Assembly: GCA_948567375.1 (NCBI GenBank)
Contig: OX419755.1
Location: 56,624,291 to 56,688,290 of the forward strand
DNA: 64,000 bases
Source: Lunularia cruciata
Taxonomy: Eukaryota; Streptophyta; Marchantiopsida; Lunulariales; Lunulariaceae
Direction: 5' to 3'
Shown: piece after piece, positions 1 through 11,868 of the stretch
Layout: every line of letters starts with the position of its first letter
Numbering within the stretch: the stretch's first letter is position 1
Translations under genes and position numbers: made by a program
Notes under the pieces: generated by a model
Seen by the model: only the letters and a program-made list of their open reading frames with translations
Database searches by the model: none
What the model was told of the DNA's origin: nothing

Positions 1-180
1 CACACTTGACGGTGCAAACGGTGCAAAGTGACGGTGGGCCCCACCGTGAAGTCAGTACCCTAAACACAAAATCTAACCGTCGGAAAGTAGTCTCTGAGAA
101 ACAGCTAGAATAACTCTAACTACCATCACTGGAACTCCTATGTCCGAGCATCTAGATGCGGAACTACAAATGGCATGACA
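1..180 (-). repeat. LTR end of a minus-strand LTR retroelement
   Basis: This segment closely matches 43,850-44,025 by eye, and both copies stop abruptly at the same bases (TGACA on the plus strand). Read on the minus strand each begins TGTCA(T/C)GCCATTTG, the usual TG start of a plant LTR. Immediately to the right (from 181) copia pol sequence resumes in the pre-integrase region, so the LTR element had inserted into that copia. The rest of the LTR lies outside the window. Confidence 0.7.
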
Positions 181-189
181 CATTGGTTG

Positions 190-2939
190 TAATGAAGAGC
201 AAGAGATACGAAATCTTTATGAGCTTGTTGGAGAGACCATCACTAGAGGAGTGGCAAGTATTATTTCTGAAAATGAAGATCTCAAAGATCTTACTCAGTT
301 ATGGCACCTACGTTTGGGTCATATGAGTGAAAGGGATCTAAGTGAATTGTCCAAGCAACAACTTCTAAAGGGCCTTAAAAGTTGTAAGTTAAAATTCTGT
401 GAGCATTGTGTAATAGGAAAGCAACGGAGTGTAAGCCTTTCCACAAGAGTTCATTGCACAAAGGGAATCTAAGACTATGTGCATTCTGATGTTTGTGGCC
501 CTGCAACTATAGTTCAAAATCTGGAGGATTATATTTTGTATCTTTGGTTGATGATTACTCTAGGAGAGTATGGGTCGACAGCATGAAGCAAAAATCAGAG
601 GTCTTCTCTATCTTTAAACAATGGAAGGTGATGATGGGGAAACAAATTGGAAGGAAAGTGAAGTGTTTGAGATCTGATAATGGTGGAGAATACAAATCTG
701 GAGAGTTTGATAGATATTGTACGAGTGAAGGGATAATTCATCACTTTACCATACCAGGTACCCCTCAACAAAATGGTGTGGCAGAATGGATAAATCATAC
801 ACTCTTGGATAACGCAAGAATTATGTTAAGAAATGCCAGATTGGAGAAGAGTTTTTGGGTAGAAGCTAGAAATACGGCTTGTCATTTGGTAAACATTTCT
901 CCCTTTACTGCTATTGAGTGTAAGACACCTATGGAAAAATGGACAGGTTGGCATGTTGATTACTCTTCACTTAGAGTGTTTGGATGCATAGCTTATGTTC
1001 ATATTCAAGAAGAACAAAGGACAAAGTTAGATCCCAAATCTAGAAAATGTATATTCTTGGGATATGAGAAGTATACAAAGGGATATAGATTATGGGATCC
1101 AGAAAGGTTTTGTCTTGTTCTGAGTAGGGATGTAGTTTTGATGCAACTAGTATGATGATGAATATTATTATAGAAAAGAAAAAACAAACTCAATCAGATT
1201 TTTTTGAGATAGTTATTGATCTTGGAAATGAAGACATCTCACCTCTTGTAGATCAACCAAGTGAACCATTAGAAGAGCAAAGTCCAAAAGTGATTCATGA
1301 ACAAAGATATCCAAATAGGGATAGAAGGCCTCCAAAGATATTTGATGATTCCTTTGTAGCTTATGCTCTTCTTACGGAGAATGGTGAGCCTTCTTCATAT
1401 GAAAAGGCAACGCAAGATCAAGAATGTCAAAAGTGGCATTGTGCAATGGAAGAGGAGATGAAGTCTTTGGCCAAAAACCAAACATAGAGACGTGAAAAAT
1501 TGCCTATGGGAAAGAAGGCAATTGGTTGCAAATGGATATTCCGGAGGAAGGACTTCCAAAATTAGGTGGAGATCAATACAAATCAAGGCTTGAAGCAAAG
1601 AGTTATAGCCAAAAGGAAAGTATTGACTTCAATGAGATTTTTTCACTAGGGTGAAAAATCTCTTCAATCATGCACTATTGGCAATAGTTGCATTGCATAA
1701 CTTGGAGTTGGAACAACTAGATGTTACAACTGCTTTTTTACATGGAGAATTGGAGGAGGAGATTTACATGGATCAAGCTGAAAGTTTTGTGGTACCAAAG
1801 AACCAAAACCTGGTTTGCAGGTTACAAAAGTCTTTATATGGACTAAAGCAAAGTCCAAAACTTTGGTACATGAAGTTTGATGCTTTCATGTTTCAGCATG
1901 GATATAACAGAAGTGAATCAGATTGTTGTGTGTACCTCAAGAAGCTACATGGACCTAGAGTATTTGATTTAATCATCTTGGTACTACATGTGGATGATAT
2001 GTTGATTGCTGCGGAGGATATGGTTGAGGTGGAGAAATTGAAAGCACAACTTGGTAAGGAGTTTGATAAGAAGGACTTGGGTTCTTCAAAGAGGGTACTT
2101 AGGATTGAAATCCACCAAGACACTAGCAAGGGAAAGTTATGGATATCTCAAAGTAGATATTTGGAAAAATTACTTGCTTGGTTTGGCATGGAGAATGCAA
2201 AACCAACGAACACTCCAATGGCAAGTCATTTCAAGATATCACTGGAGCAATGTCCATCAAATGAGGAGGAGAGAAAAGTAATGTCAATTATTCCTTATGA
2301 TAGTGCTGTTGGGAGTTTAATGTATGCTATGGTCTACATTAGACCAGACATCTCATATGCTGTGAGTATGGTGAGTAGATACATGGCAAATCCAGAGAAA
2401 CAACATTGTGAAGTTGTGAAGTGGATATTTCTTTACTTGAAAGGGACTATAAATATTAACATTACCTTTGATGTGGAGAAGGACCGAGAAGGAGGAATTA
2501 CAGGGTATGTAGATTCTGATTTTGCCAAAGACTTGGATAAGAGAGGTCTACAACAGGATTTGTTTTTACACTTGTTGGTGGTGCAGTAAATTGGAAGTCT
2601 ACTCTCCAGTCTACTGTTGCTCTTTCTACTACAGAGGCGGAATATATGGCAACATCTGAGGCTGCCAAAGAGGCAATATGGCTACAAAGATTAAACAAGG
2701 ATGTAGGACTCCCTAACATGAAGTACACACTTTTTTGTGATAGCCAAAGTGCTATTCACTTGGCCAAGAATCAAGTATATCATTCGAGGACAAAGTGTAT
2801 TGATGTGAGACATCATTTTACCAGGGAAGCGGTGACAAATGGTGAGATCAATTTGCAAAAGATTGGCACACAGGTAAATGCAGCTGATATGTTTACTAAA
2901 CCTGTTCCTGTTGAGAAGTTCAAGTTATGCATGAACTAG
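190..2939 (+). pseudogene. Copia pol polyprotein, broken in several frames
   Basis: The reading starts in the GAG-pre-integrase domain (LWHLRLGHMSERDL at about 301-342, then the Cys pair CEHC). The integrase core follows with its acidic residues in VDDYSR, RSDNGGEY and GVAEW (493-1155). Reverse transcriptase (1651-2589) has TTAFLHGEL, SLYGLKQ and the LHVDDML catalytic box. RNase H (to 2939) has DSDFAKD, TTEAEYMA and FCDSQSA, and the tail ends ADMFTKPV. It is inactive: a stop at about 470 replaces Leu in the conserved GILDYVHSD, a frameshift lies near 490, and further stops or shifts fall near 1150, 1485 and 2588. The DNA-binding E/R step reads EWINHT where ERINRT is usual. Confidence 0.93.
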
Positions 2940-2998
2940 CTCAACGTTCAATGTCGCTCTTTGGGATGATATGGTGGATACAAGCAAAAGGTGGAGAT

Positions 2999-3425
2999 TG
3001 TTATGTTTGTCTTGTTATCAGTGACTTGACTGATCAAGAGCAAGAGCAAACTCGGTTGATGAAACATGCAGTGAGGACAGGGACAGTCACTTGTCTAGAT
3101 ATGTTCAGTTATTACTAAGGCTGAGTATTAAAGTGACTAGATATCTTGAGTGGTCAATACTCATGAAGTCATGCAAGTCAATATTCAGGAGTTCAGTCGG
3201 ATGACAGTGCCGAGCGACACTCTATATATATATATGCAATGAGAAATAAAGGTTCGTAGGCTGGTGTGAGCATGTTTCAGCCGTGGAGGTAGTTTCCGGG
3301 ACAGGGAGTGAACCACGTTATTTCCTGTTAGTACTCTCTGATTTATGTTTAATGGGCTTGATTTATGTTTAATGGGCTTCATGATGTGCTATTGCGAGAG
3401 GTTCTTGGGACAGTATTTTCTAACA
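2999..3425 (+). repeat. 3' LTR of the first copia element
   Basis: About 427 bp bounded by TGTTA...TAACA, directly after the polypurine tract. It holds a TATA-like run and a 21-bp tandem duplication (GATTTATGTTTAATGGGCTT, twice, about 3340-3379). No 5' LTR partner is in the window, so age cannot be estimated. Confidence 0.8.
3222..3235 (+). promoter_or_regulatory. TATA-like run in the copia LTR
   Basis: CTATATATATATAT lies about 225 bp into the LTR, where the U3/R promoter of a copia element is expected. Orientation and position fit; activity is an inference. Confidence 0.45.
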
Positions 3426-3545
3426 TTTAACAACCCAGGATGGTGATGGAAGATACAACATCCCTGGAATCTCAACTGTTGAAAGACGTCTTAGAAACCA
3501 GAATACCTGGAGGTTTTGAATCTACCGGAAGAAACGTCGGCATAC

Positions 3546-6500
3546 CTCACAAGGGTGAAGTTCCTTGACATGTTGGCGCATGCGCATGGCGGCAAGTTTT
3601 CTGTAATTGCAATCTTTGCGAACGGGCCTCAGGAGGTACTACTAATCGATGGAAGTGGGTACACTCGGGAGCCCACTGTTTATTCCTGTCCGTAAGCCAC
3701 TTGCCAATGATCCCAGTCTGTGATTCCATCAAGGTCATTGTCACACTCTCTTGTAGCATGAATATCGATGACACTTGGCAAAGACCACTGTTTATGACTT
3801 GACCGCAATCTCAATCTGTCCCCGAATTCTGTTTGGAGGGTAAGGATTCAATGAGGAAAAGCGTAAACGTAGTATTACACAACTGGGGAAATTTCATTAC
3901 CTTGCAATTTCTGGCGCATTGGTATTTGGTCCGTGACACGAACCAAATAATGTCGTAAACTGTCAGGAGCTTCTGCCAGTATGGCATCGAATCTAGCTTT
4001 CGAACGCGTCAAGATCTGCTCCGGTGGACTAAGAAAGCAGGGAGCAGTCAACGTGGAACACGCGCACTCTAAGGTCTGGATGGCTCTTGGTCAAAAGCGT
4101 TCCACCTTCGTTCAAAGCTTCATTCTGGACGTAATAGAAGCCAATAGTCTGTCAGTGCTACGATAGCAAGCACAATGAAAGCAGAACGTGAGTGGAATAA
4201 CACAGTTTCTGGTATACGTATATGAGCATGACAAATGATGATGCATAAAACTTAGTACTCACAGTGCGGGTCGAGTAAGTGATATCACATGTTCTGTTTG
4301 AACACAAAACTACGTCTACGTATTTGACCAGCATCTGGCCATGAGGGAAGAATGCAATGAGCTGCAGCTTAGGAAATCTCATCTTTAACAAGTTAGAATG
4401 ATCGAACAAAGTTCAAGAGCTGCGAAATTAAATGCTGTCAGACTGGTAAATAAGCCCCGGTATCTGCCATGAAGAAGTTACCTAAGCAGAGATAGAACTT
4501 AAAACCACATGTTCAGACAAGAAGGTAAACCTTGTGTTCAAAGATTTTAAGGTTATGACTTTCACTCCCGTTCTATAACTATCATCTTTTCAGTACTGCC
4601 TTTCCAGTCAGTTTATTGGTGTAGTGTTGCGCCTGTGGGATACAGCACTGCATTGGGTTCACCCATCAAATTTCACTTTGGTGAATACTTAGATGAAGAG
4701 GTTAGGAGGAGTTTTGTTACATAGGTAACAAAACTCAAACCTGGATCTCGGTACGACCCATGTTTAAGAAGACACTTTATTTATCAAAATGTACTTGTAG
4801 GCCACGAAAACTCCACCCCAAAGCAGCATGGTCCAACATGGGCAGCATGGTCCACGTGAACCATTTAGAGGAGTGAAGGTGCACGGAGAGATGCTCAAAA
4901 ACGAAAGTGGCGTGTAGAGATGAACTTAGATCCACATAGTGTGCTAGGGAAACAAGATCAGGGAAACTATCCGATCGCCGTGGGTACAGATCATAAACAG
5001 GATCGAAACATAGTTAGTTAAAGTACTTATCAAGCGAGATTTTAATATTCCTTGTGAGATAATTTGTAGATAATTTACTATTTTCCAAGAAACCACATCC
5101 AGAATCACTTATATCTGTAGCTATTTTACAATTTGCGAGGGTCAGCTCGCGATAAAGTTTCTGTGACTTTTTCTGGGACAAAACTTTGTCTCTAAATTTC
5201 TCATGCCAAAAGACAAGATTTCCGTGGTGAGGACTCTCTCTGGGAACCTTCACGGCCGTCTCGATTGCAAGTACGAAGCAAAAGGTGGGAGAACAGCGAC
5301 TCATTGCCAAGAGTTAGAACTATTTGCATCCTCTTATATGAAGGTTGGACCCACAGGACCTTCATTCATGCGGATGGAACTCTACACGGAACGCTTTCCT
5401 TGTTCGTTGTAGCACCGAGGTGCTCATATTGTGGCGAGAAAAGGCACAAGTTTGTGGACGTTGAAGTATGATGCAGAGAATGGTACCTATTTCATAACAA
5501 CACGAATAGGAGAAGAAAGCTTAGAAATCTTTCTGCTCTCATACAATGTGCTACTCAGATGTGCACAGCTTTGGAACCATAGTCATAGCTGTATGATTGA
5601 GATGAATATCTGCCAGTAGACGGATTCGGAGAGACCAATCTTGCATGGGATTATACTTTCATGGCGGATGGCGGATGGCGGATTCAGCTGCGGATCCGGA
5701 TATACGTACAAGTTCGCCTACACAACATCAATCTGATGAATCACTAAGGATTTCACATTTGAAAGACTTCCCTCAACGGCATTTACAAAAATCAACTGTT
5801 CTGGAACATTATTTTAGCAAGGATGATCCGACTCTGCACAATCGCTAGTCAGTTGAACGGGTAGCTTGCGCGATTCAGAAAGGGGAGGTCAAAACTTCTC
5901 CGCAAGCGAGACAGAAAGGTACATCAACGAGAACGGGACATAAGAAGCAGAACGAACTACGATGGTGTGATTAGGATATACTTTAGGAAGGGAATCCTGC
6001 GGAAAATCCAATCTGGTAGTGACTCACTGTTGCAGTATTGCCACATTCTTCACAAAGTCGAGAGCAATCCAGTAGACATACATCATACTGATACTACTAC
6101 CTCCTGTAAGAACTGTGCCTGCAAGTGCTATACACGTTATGGCGGTATGTAGAATAAGCTCAGGGAATGTGCTCAGTCCACCTGCATGCAGTTGACAGCA
6201 AATCGAGAAAATTGTAGAAACATGTATCCTTGGACTCGCAATGATTGTGTTAAACTTCAAAGCCCAGAGGAAGTTGAGGAGCATTCCACTTCTACTGAAA
6301 CTTTATGGCAAGGTTTTCTAAAGTTCTAAACTCTTTACCGTGTTCAATAGTGCCGTGAGCTAAATTCTGCCTTTCGTCTTGAACAGAAGATTGCTTAATA
6401 TCCAGATATTGAGGATAGGGAAATATACAGAATTTCACTCGGTAGCTAAAATCGTGCCACTTCTGCAATTTTGGAAATTAGAAAAAGACCATTACGCACG

Positions 6501-6692
6501 AGTGGCGGATTCCAGGAAGACAGACTGGTCATGGAAAGAATGACAAGTTCTGAAGAAGTAATTGGTGTGCAGAGATTGATGAGCCAGTAGTAGGCAAACT
6601 CTGTAGGACCTGAATGGTAAGGAACAAGGTAATAATACCCTCTGTATTCCAGAAAGGCAGCAGGCCGAAGCTAGGCATTCAGACCTGTGCAG
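3546..6692 (-). pseudogene. CER1/CER3 (GL1/WAX2)-like wax-biosynthesis gene, decayed
   Basis: Intact members make cuticular alkanes in the ER: an N-terminal fatty-acid-hydroxylase half with His boxes plus a C-terminal WAX2 domain. Recognisable exons on the minus strand are: about 6692-6495 (FWNTEGIITLFL, GPTEFAYYWL, SLHTNYFFRTCHSFHDQS); about 6187-6060 (FPELILHTAITC, GGSSISMMYVYW, LDFVKN); 4124 to about 4045 (NEALNEGGTLL, SHPDLRVRV); 4015-3901 (TRSKARFDAILAEAPDSL); 3717-3546 ([39 protein letters not shown]). Signs of decay: two 1-nt losses inside the first exon (before GPTEF and after YYWL), a 1-nt shift after VVPP, a His-box change (HSFHD instead of HSFHH), and no exon for the second His cluster or for the segment between RVRV and TRSK. 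The final exon would lie beyond the copia insertion. Family assignment rests on remembered conservation. Confidence 0.72.
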
Positions 6693-6699
6693 CAGTGGC

Positions 6700-9600
6700 C
6701 AACAGCACTTCAAGTATAAGATGGTCGTCCCTGATCTGACGATGATAGAGGAAACAAATTGATGAATGTCAGCGCAGCTGGATTGACATTCATTAAATGT
6801 CTATACCAAATTGAGATGGCAAATCAGCTCCATTCATGCGTGGTTAGATGGGTCAAAGGAGAGATGTTAAGGAACAATCTGGCAGTCAGGGATATTAAAT
6901 TCTACTGTAACGTGGATCGGGTACTCACGAATGAAATTCTCGATCGACTTCTCGCTCAAAAGCGACACCACATTCATAGATTTGATGTCCTTTGACAAGA
7001 CCATGGAAACGGGAGCAAGTCATCCACAGATGTGCATGAACCAGGCGACGCAAGGTCACCAAGAGCATGTGCCAACACTAATTGTCGATGTCGTGTCCCC
7101 CAAAAACGTTGGCGTCAATTGCTTCCTCCAAGAATGGGACGAAGACCAGACACCGCACCGTAAATGCGACATGAATACCCAATATTCATTCTATTAAGGA
7201 CTTGGAACTGAAACTGAAACTGAACTGAGTAACTTGAAACACCTCTGCACATGATATCTATGGGATCCCGGATACTACAGGATGTGCAAGAAGGAGTTTT
7301 GTGGAACACTTGGACTCGGAGCTAACCTTATGGCCTTCCAGAATCTGCCAAGGGCTGTCGATAAGAAACGGTTTTGTAGTCCCCATTCTGAAATGAATGT
7401 CCTGAATCTTATCTCAACTGGGACCCGAAGCATCCAGGATACGTTTACTCGATTGTCTACTTCTGCTTCATGATCAAAGATTTTGTTTGCGGGGCTACCT
7501 TCAAATCTGTTCCTTTGACGGCAAACCATGCAGTGTCAGGATTCATCGTAAGAGATTCTATGCTTCAGATCTCAGAAGTATATGTTCACTATGAACTTTC
7601 CCCGTGAATTGACAATCATCATGAACCTTTCATTACGATATCCAGAAGAGAAGAAACAGACAAGCCTAGATCTAGAACCACTACAAGCAAATGTGGAGTA
7701 AACCACTCCAATGTATTGAGCACCAGGTATAATATGCAATAACTGTTGGCTTCCCATCTCGACGCTCATATAGAAGACGCGTCCATATTTCTGGTTTATC
7801 GCACCTTCAACTCCGATACCGGTTTGCGACTTGGATAAGCTTCTCGGTGGAGAAATATTGTGGGTGTCGGGATCTGATGATGTCGGGCCTCTGTATCTCA
7901 AGCTCCACCATATCCATCTTATTTCAGATAATGACAGCGGAAGATTTTGTTTCTCCTAAGTCCCTAGTTATGAACTGAACTGAAGTCCTTTCCGTATCAG
8001 ACGCAGTTAAGTGTCCACCATTTGATGCAGTGCAATATCACTGCAGAAGAAACGTCGGAATGCTATCCAGTGCTCATGGAGCGGATAAATCTCCTGCAAT
8101 CCAACTATATGCCATCAATTGCAGACAACCAAGTGTGAAATCTGAGACTCAAACGACAACGCAGATACTTGTTGGTCACATAAACCTTAGTCTTCCAAAC
8201 GTTCTTATACGGACCAGCTGAAGGCTACTGAGCTACGATCCAGCGCGAGAGTCCAATTTTGCATGTCTGCCCCTTGATTCGGACGGGGAGTAACTCCCCT
8301 TTAGACCTGAAGAGCGAGCAATTTAGAATCCTTAGAATCTTACCTCAGGAGCTTGAAGATAGACTAATCTCTAACAAGCTCAGTTACAAGTTCTTCTTCC
8401 TCGAATTATATCTCTTTCCATCCACGCTTCTGGAACCGGAAATATTTATAGCCAAGGTGCTATAGATTTGACTCATGTCCTTGTTACACATCCTGCAATA
8501 TTCAGTCGCTTTCTCATCTAACCTTGCACACACAAAGCAAATATTCAGTCGCTTGCACATACAAAGCCGTGGGCAGTTGAGTGACAGCAAAATCGTAGAC
8601 ACTGCACATCAAATTACCGTACACAAAAATTAATTGCTACTCAAAGATTGCATTATCTACATCCGATAGATAACTAACTTCTGGACATCACCAAACTCCT
8701 TGGTCTACGAGCTGTAGAGCATGGTGTTAGCACCTGCCCTAGTTCTTTAGACTTCCGGGACCTAAATCACTCCCTCTGCCTTCAACCAGAACTTCTTGTG
8801 CAGGGCCTCAATTTGAGAATCCTTTTAGTCAAAGTTTGTTTCCGCTTCATCTTTGCAGGAATTAGCGCAAAGAGTTTTGCTCTTGCCCAGACTGGAACGC
8901 TGGAAACTTAAATCTTATCAACTACCATAGGCTAGCTGCAGAGATCCTGTGACCTTCTAATCGATCATTCACGCGCGGTGCACGTTTCCAGGGGCCTCCG
9001 TGTTGGTTATTCACAATGTGCAACGAGAGATGAGTGAACCTCGCTCTTAAAGTAACTGACAATAATTTCTTAGCAACTCTGAGAGCTCGAGGTGCCAGGG
9101 ACTTAGGGGAAGAATGCTTTGGTAGCATGCAGTTGAAAGAATAATATGCAGCGGAGACAAACGTTCAGACCAAGATTGTGCTTGTCAATCCGGTACAGTG
9201 GAATCATCACATGTTTACACATGGAAATGTTGATAACCTGCTACATTTCAGTTTAAATTTGTAAACGCATGAGGAAATGATTTCGGGTACAAAAGATCAT
9301 ATTCTGGTTATGAAGCTGAGATTTTTCATCGATACCGCGAGTTCATGTTCATATCTCGAAATGGATGAAGTTGCCTTTGGTGCAGTGAATCCTTTACAAA
9401 TTGGTTTCGATTTCTTAAACTTTGTCCTGGCGCGGAGCTCAATCCCAACCCCGATCAACCCGATTCGAAAGTCAAGCCAAAGTTACATACTACATTCAAT
9501 CTTCCGTCCCTCCTCCGCTGAAACGCCACCGAGACGTACAATTGTTAATCACCATCGCCATCCAGCCTCTTCAACCATTATTCTATACCTGTTGAAAACA

Positions 9601-11868
9601 TTACATTGTTAGATAAAAACTATTTCATAATTTTTTATGAAAACAATAGAAGCCAAAAGTGCCACTTTTCTTCCCCATTTGCTTTGTTCTGTCACATTTC
9701 GAGAATCAATTCTTCAACTGATCTATATAAAAAGAAATTATTTGTTCATAAAATAATGTCCTTTCTTGGCGAACTCCCAAACAGAAGCATCAAATAAATA
9801 CACTTTCATCATGGCTAAATATATACGTGGTACAAACTGCATCCAAATATAAACATGAGACGTGTAATTTTTATTGGGGCTCCTCTTCCAATTAAGGATA
9901 TCCTTGATATTCTTGATCCTCTTGAACAATATCCCAAACAGATATCTCTACAAGAGAATCAAAGAACACAAATGGTATAAACCCGTCCTTGGCATAGCTT
10001 TGCATAAGGACCATCCTTGGTGGTTTCCTCATCACAACCCGAAACACTCTTCAGCTTATCAGGTCCTTTCCACTAGAGGCTAAGTATTCGAACAAGCAAT
10101 TTCACTTCTCTAGTGTATACAGTTGCCTTCAGTACATAGAGTGCACACCACCATAGTGTTTGATCCCACATATTAGGTCATAATGCAATCACCTAGCTTA
10201 CAATAGTAAGCTAGACCTTTGGAGGTATTGGCTACAGTACCATAAGATGGCTTGATCTCCCAACCACCCAGTGATATCTGTTTCTTGTGTTCGTGAGAAA
10301 GTGCAAAGAAATTGATGGTCACCTACCTTTCTCTCCAAAATCCAATAGTTTACATCTCTAACTTCTTGATCAAGTGAACTCCACCAAATTCTTTTAGTTT
10401 GTGGTGCGCCAAACTTCACTGTATCTTCATCACACCAAATTCGTTGAAGGTAACTACATCATCCTTGACTCTTTAAAGGCCGACTAGCTCCTGTAAAGAG
10501 GAATCGGTCACTGAACAAATCTGATAAGCCCCCGTTCGACAGAATTATGATCTAGTTGACGTTGAGGACATGACATCCATCACAGGTCCTGACATTCAAA
10601 AGTGGGTGTTGAGACCAGTTTCTATCACCAGCACAACTCATTCATCTCGTCAAGCGAGCAATGAGGAGGTCCTATCACCAGGACAAAAGTCCTCTGGTTT
10701 TCTTCCCGAAAGTCTGAACGAGACAAGTGCAATGAGTTCCCTCCGAAAGTCTGAACGAGAAGGGGGCAATGAGCTGGTATCCACACTAGATCTGGATCAA
10801 CAAGCTGATCCGTGTTTGCTGCGGAATTGTGGTCTGGTGTGATCCAGGATGAAACGACCGACGACATAGACGTCTAGAGCGAGATCTCTTGGAACCTTTC
10901 AGTTGAGATCCCAGTTCTTTTCGAGACCAAAAACTCCATATTGACACAAAATCACAGCAATTTGTTCCAAGAACCAAAACCACACATTTGGAGAGCTGGA
11001 TAACACTCATGGATTGACGAGGACTTTATAGCCTTGCGTGCAGCATTAGTTTCACTCGTACTTCTCCTGCTAAGGTTGTAGAAATAATTCGCTGCTACTG
11101 CTCGGTTCTTTGGAAACCAGGTGTATCTTTGAAACCCCATATAAAGTATCATGTACACTCTTAAATTAGACACGTTAACATATTAAGGAAGGAATCTTGT
11201 CCGGAGTCAGCCCAGAAAACATCTCTAGATACAAACCCTAGAGCGTTGATGCACAGTAGATTCAGAATCATAGGCCATCTGTCCAAGTTCTTGATCCAGA
11301 AAAAAATCATATTTCAACTGTTGACAGACTTCATTCATCTCAGAATGGTAAGTGGCCGGATTATGTGTGCTTTAGAGCAGCTGCAAAATATCCGGTACAA
11401 TATGTCTAGGCACGAATTCCTACGTCGACAAAAGAATTGCTCTACGATATGAGGTTGCTCATCTGCGTATCTAGTTCTAGACTCGAGAAAACGCATTATC
11501 GAACTCTGGTTGGCTTCATAAATGCACTGCCTGTAAATCAGCTCGAAGTTCCTCTTGTGGCCCTGAACCTGATCATCGAAGGTTGAAGCAAAGGGCACTG
11601 GTCAATGTGCAGCTCATACAATTACATCATGGTGTTCAATCAGCATCAAATCTACTGCATTCCAGATCCCCCAAAGTCAGCCTTCAAGATAGAGATCATG
11701 TAAGGGCTTCTACACGGTATTGACATAATATGGGCAATGGTACATTAGTTGAGAATACCCGCTCGCAAGTTTCAGGTTGACTGTTTCCAACGTTACGATC
11801 AGGACTTCGAACGTGATAAATAATTATCTAGATATGAAAGAGCTCGATACACCAATTACACAGACAGG
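6700..11868. other. Gene-free stretch upstream of the CER-like pseudogene
   Basis: Only short ORFs in all frames, none with a domain I recognise. Upstream exons of the CER-like gene would be expected here but I could not find them. An 18-bp direct repeat (CCGAAAGTCTGAACGAGA, at about 10,707 and 10,746) is the only internal structure noted. The 3' UTR of the leucyl-tRNA synthetase gene must start at its right edge. Confidence 0.4.

Larger units (their letters stand above)
181..3425 (+). mobile_element. Ty1/copia retrotransposon, 5' truncated, with 3' LTR
   Basis: A pol region in copia order (pre-integrase, integrase, reverse transcriptase, RNase H) is followed by a polypurine tract (AAAAGGTGGAGA near 2985-2997) and an LTR that opens TGTTA and closes TAACA. 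Gag, protease and the 5' LTR are missing because another LTR element interrupts it at position 180. The element lies just downstream of the last surviving exon of the minus-strand CER-like pseudogene, in opposite orientation. Confidence 0.92.

Noticed and set aside
5203-5619. Overlapping plus-strand ORFs that might be a gene
   Set aside because: Three short ORFs in different frames without homology, lying between exons of the minus-strand CER-like pseudogene.
9277-9612. 111-residue plus-strand ORF
   Set aside because: No recognisable domain and no flanking exons; length is within chance for AT-rich plant DNA.
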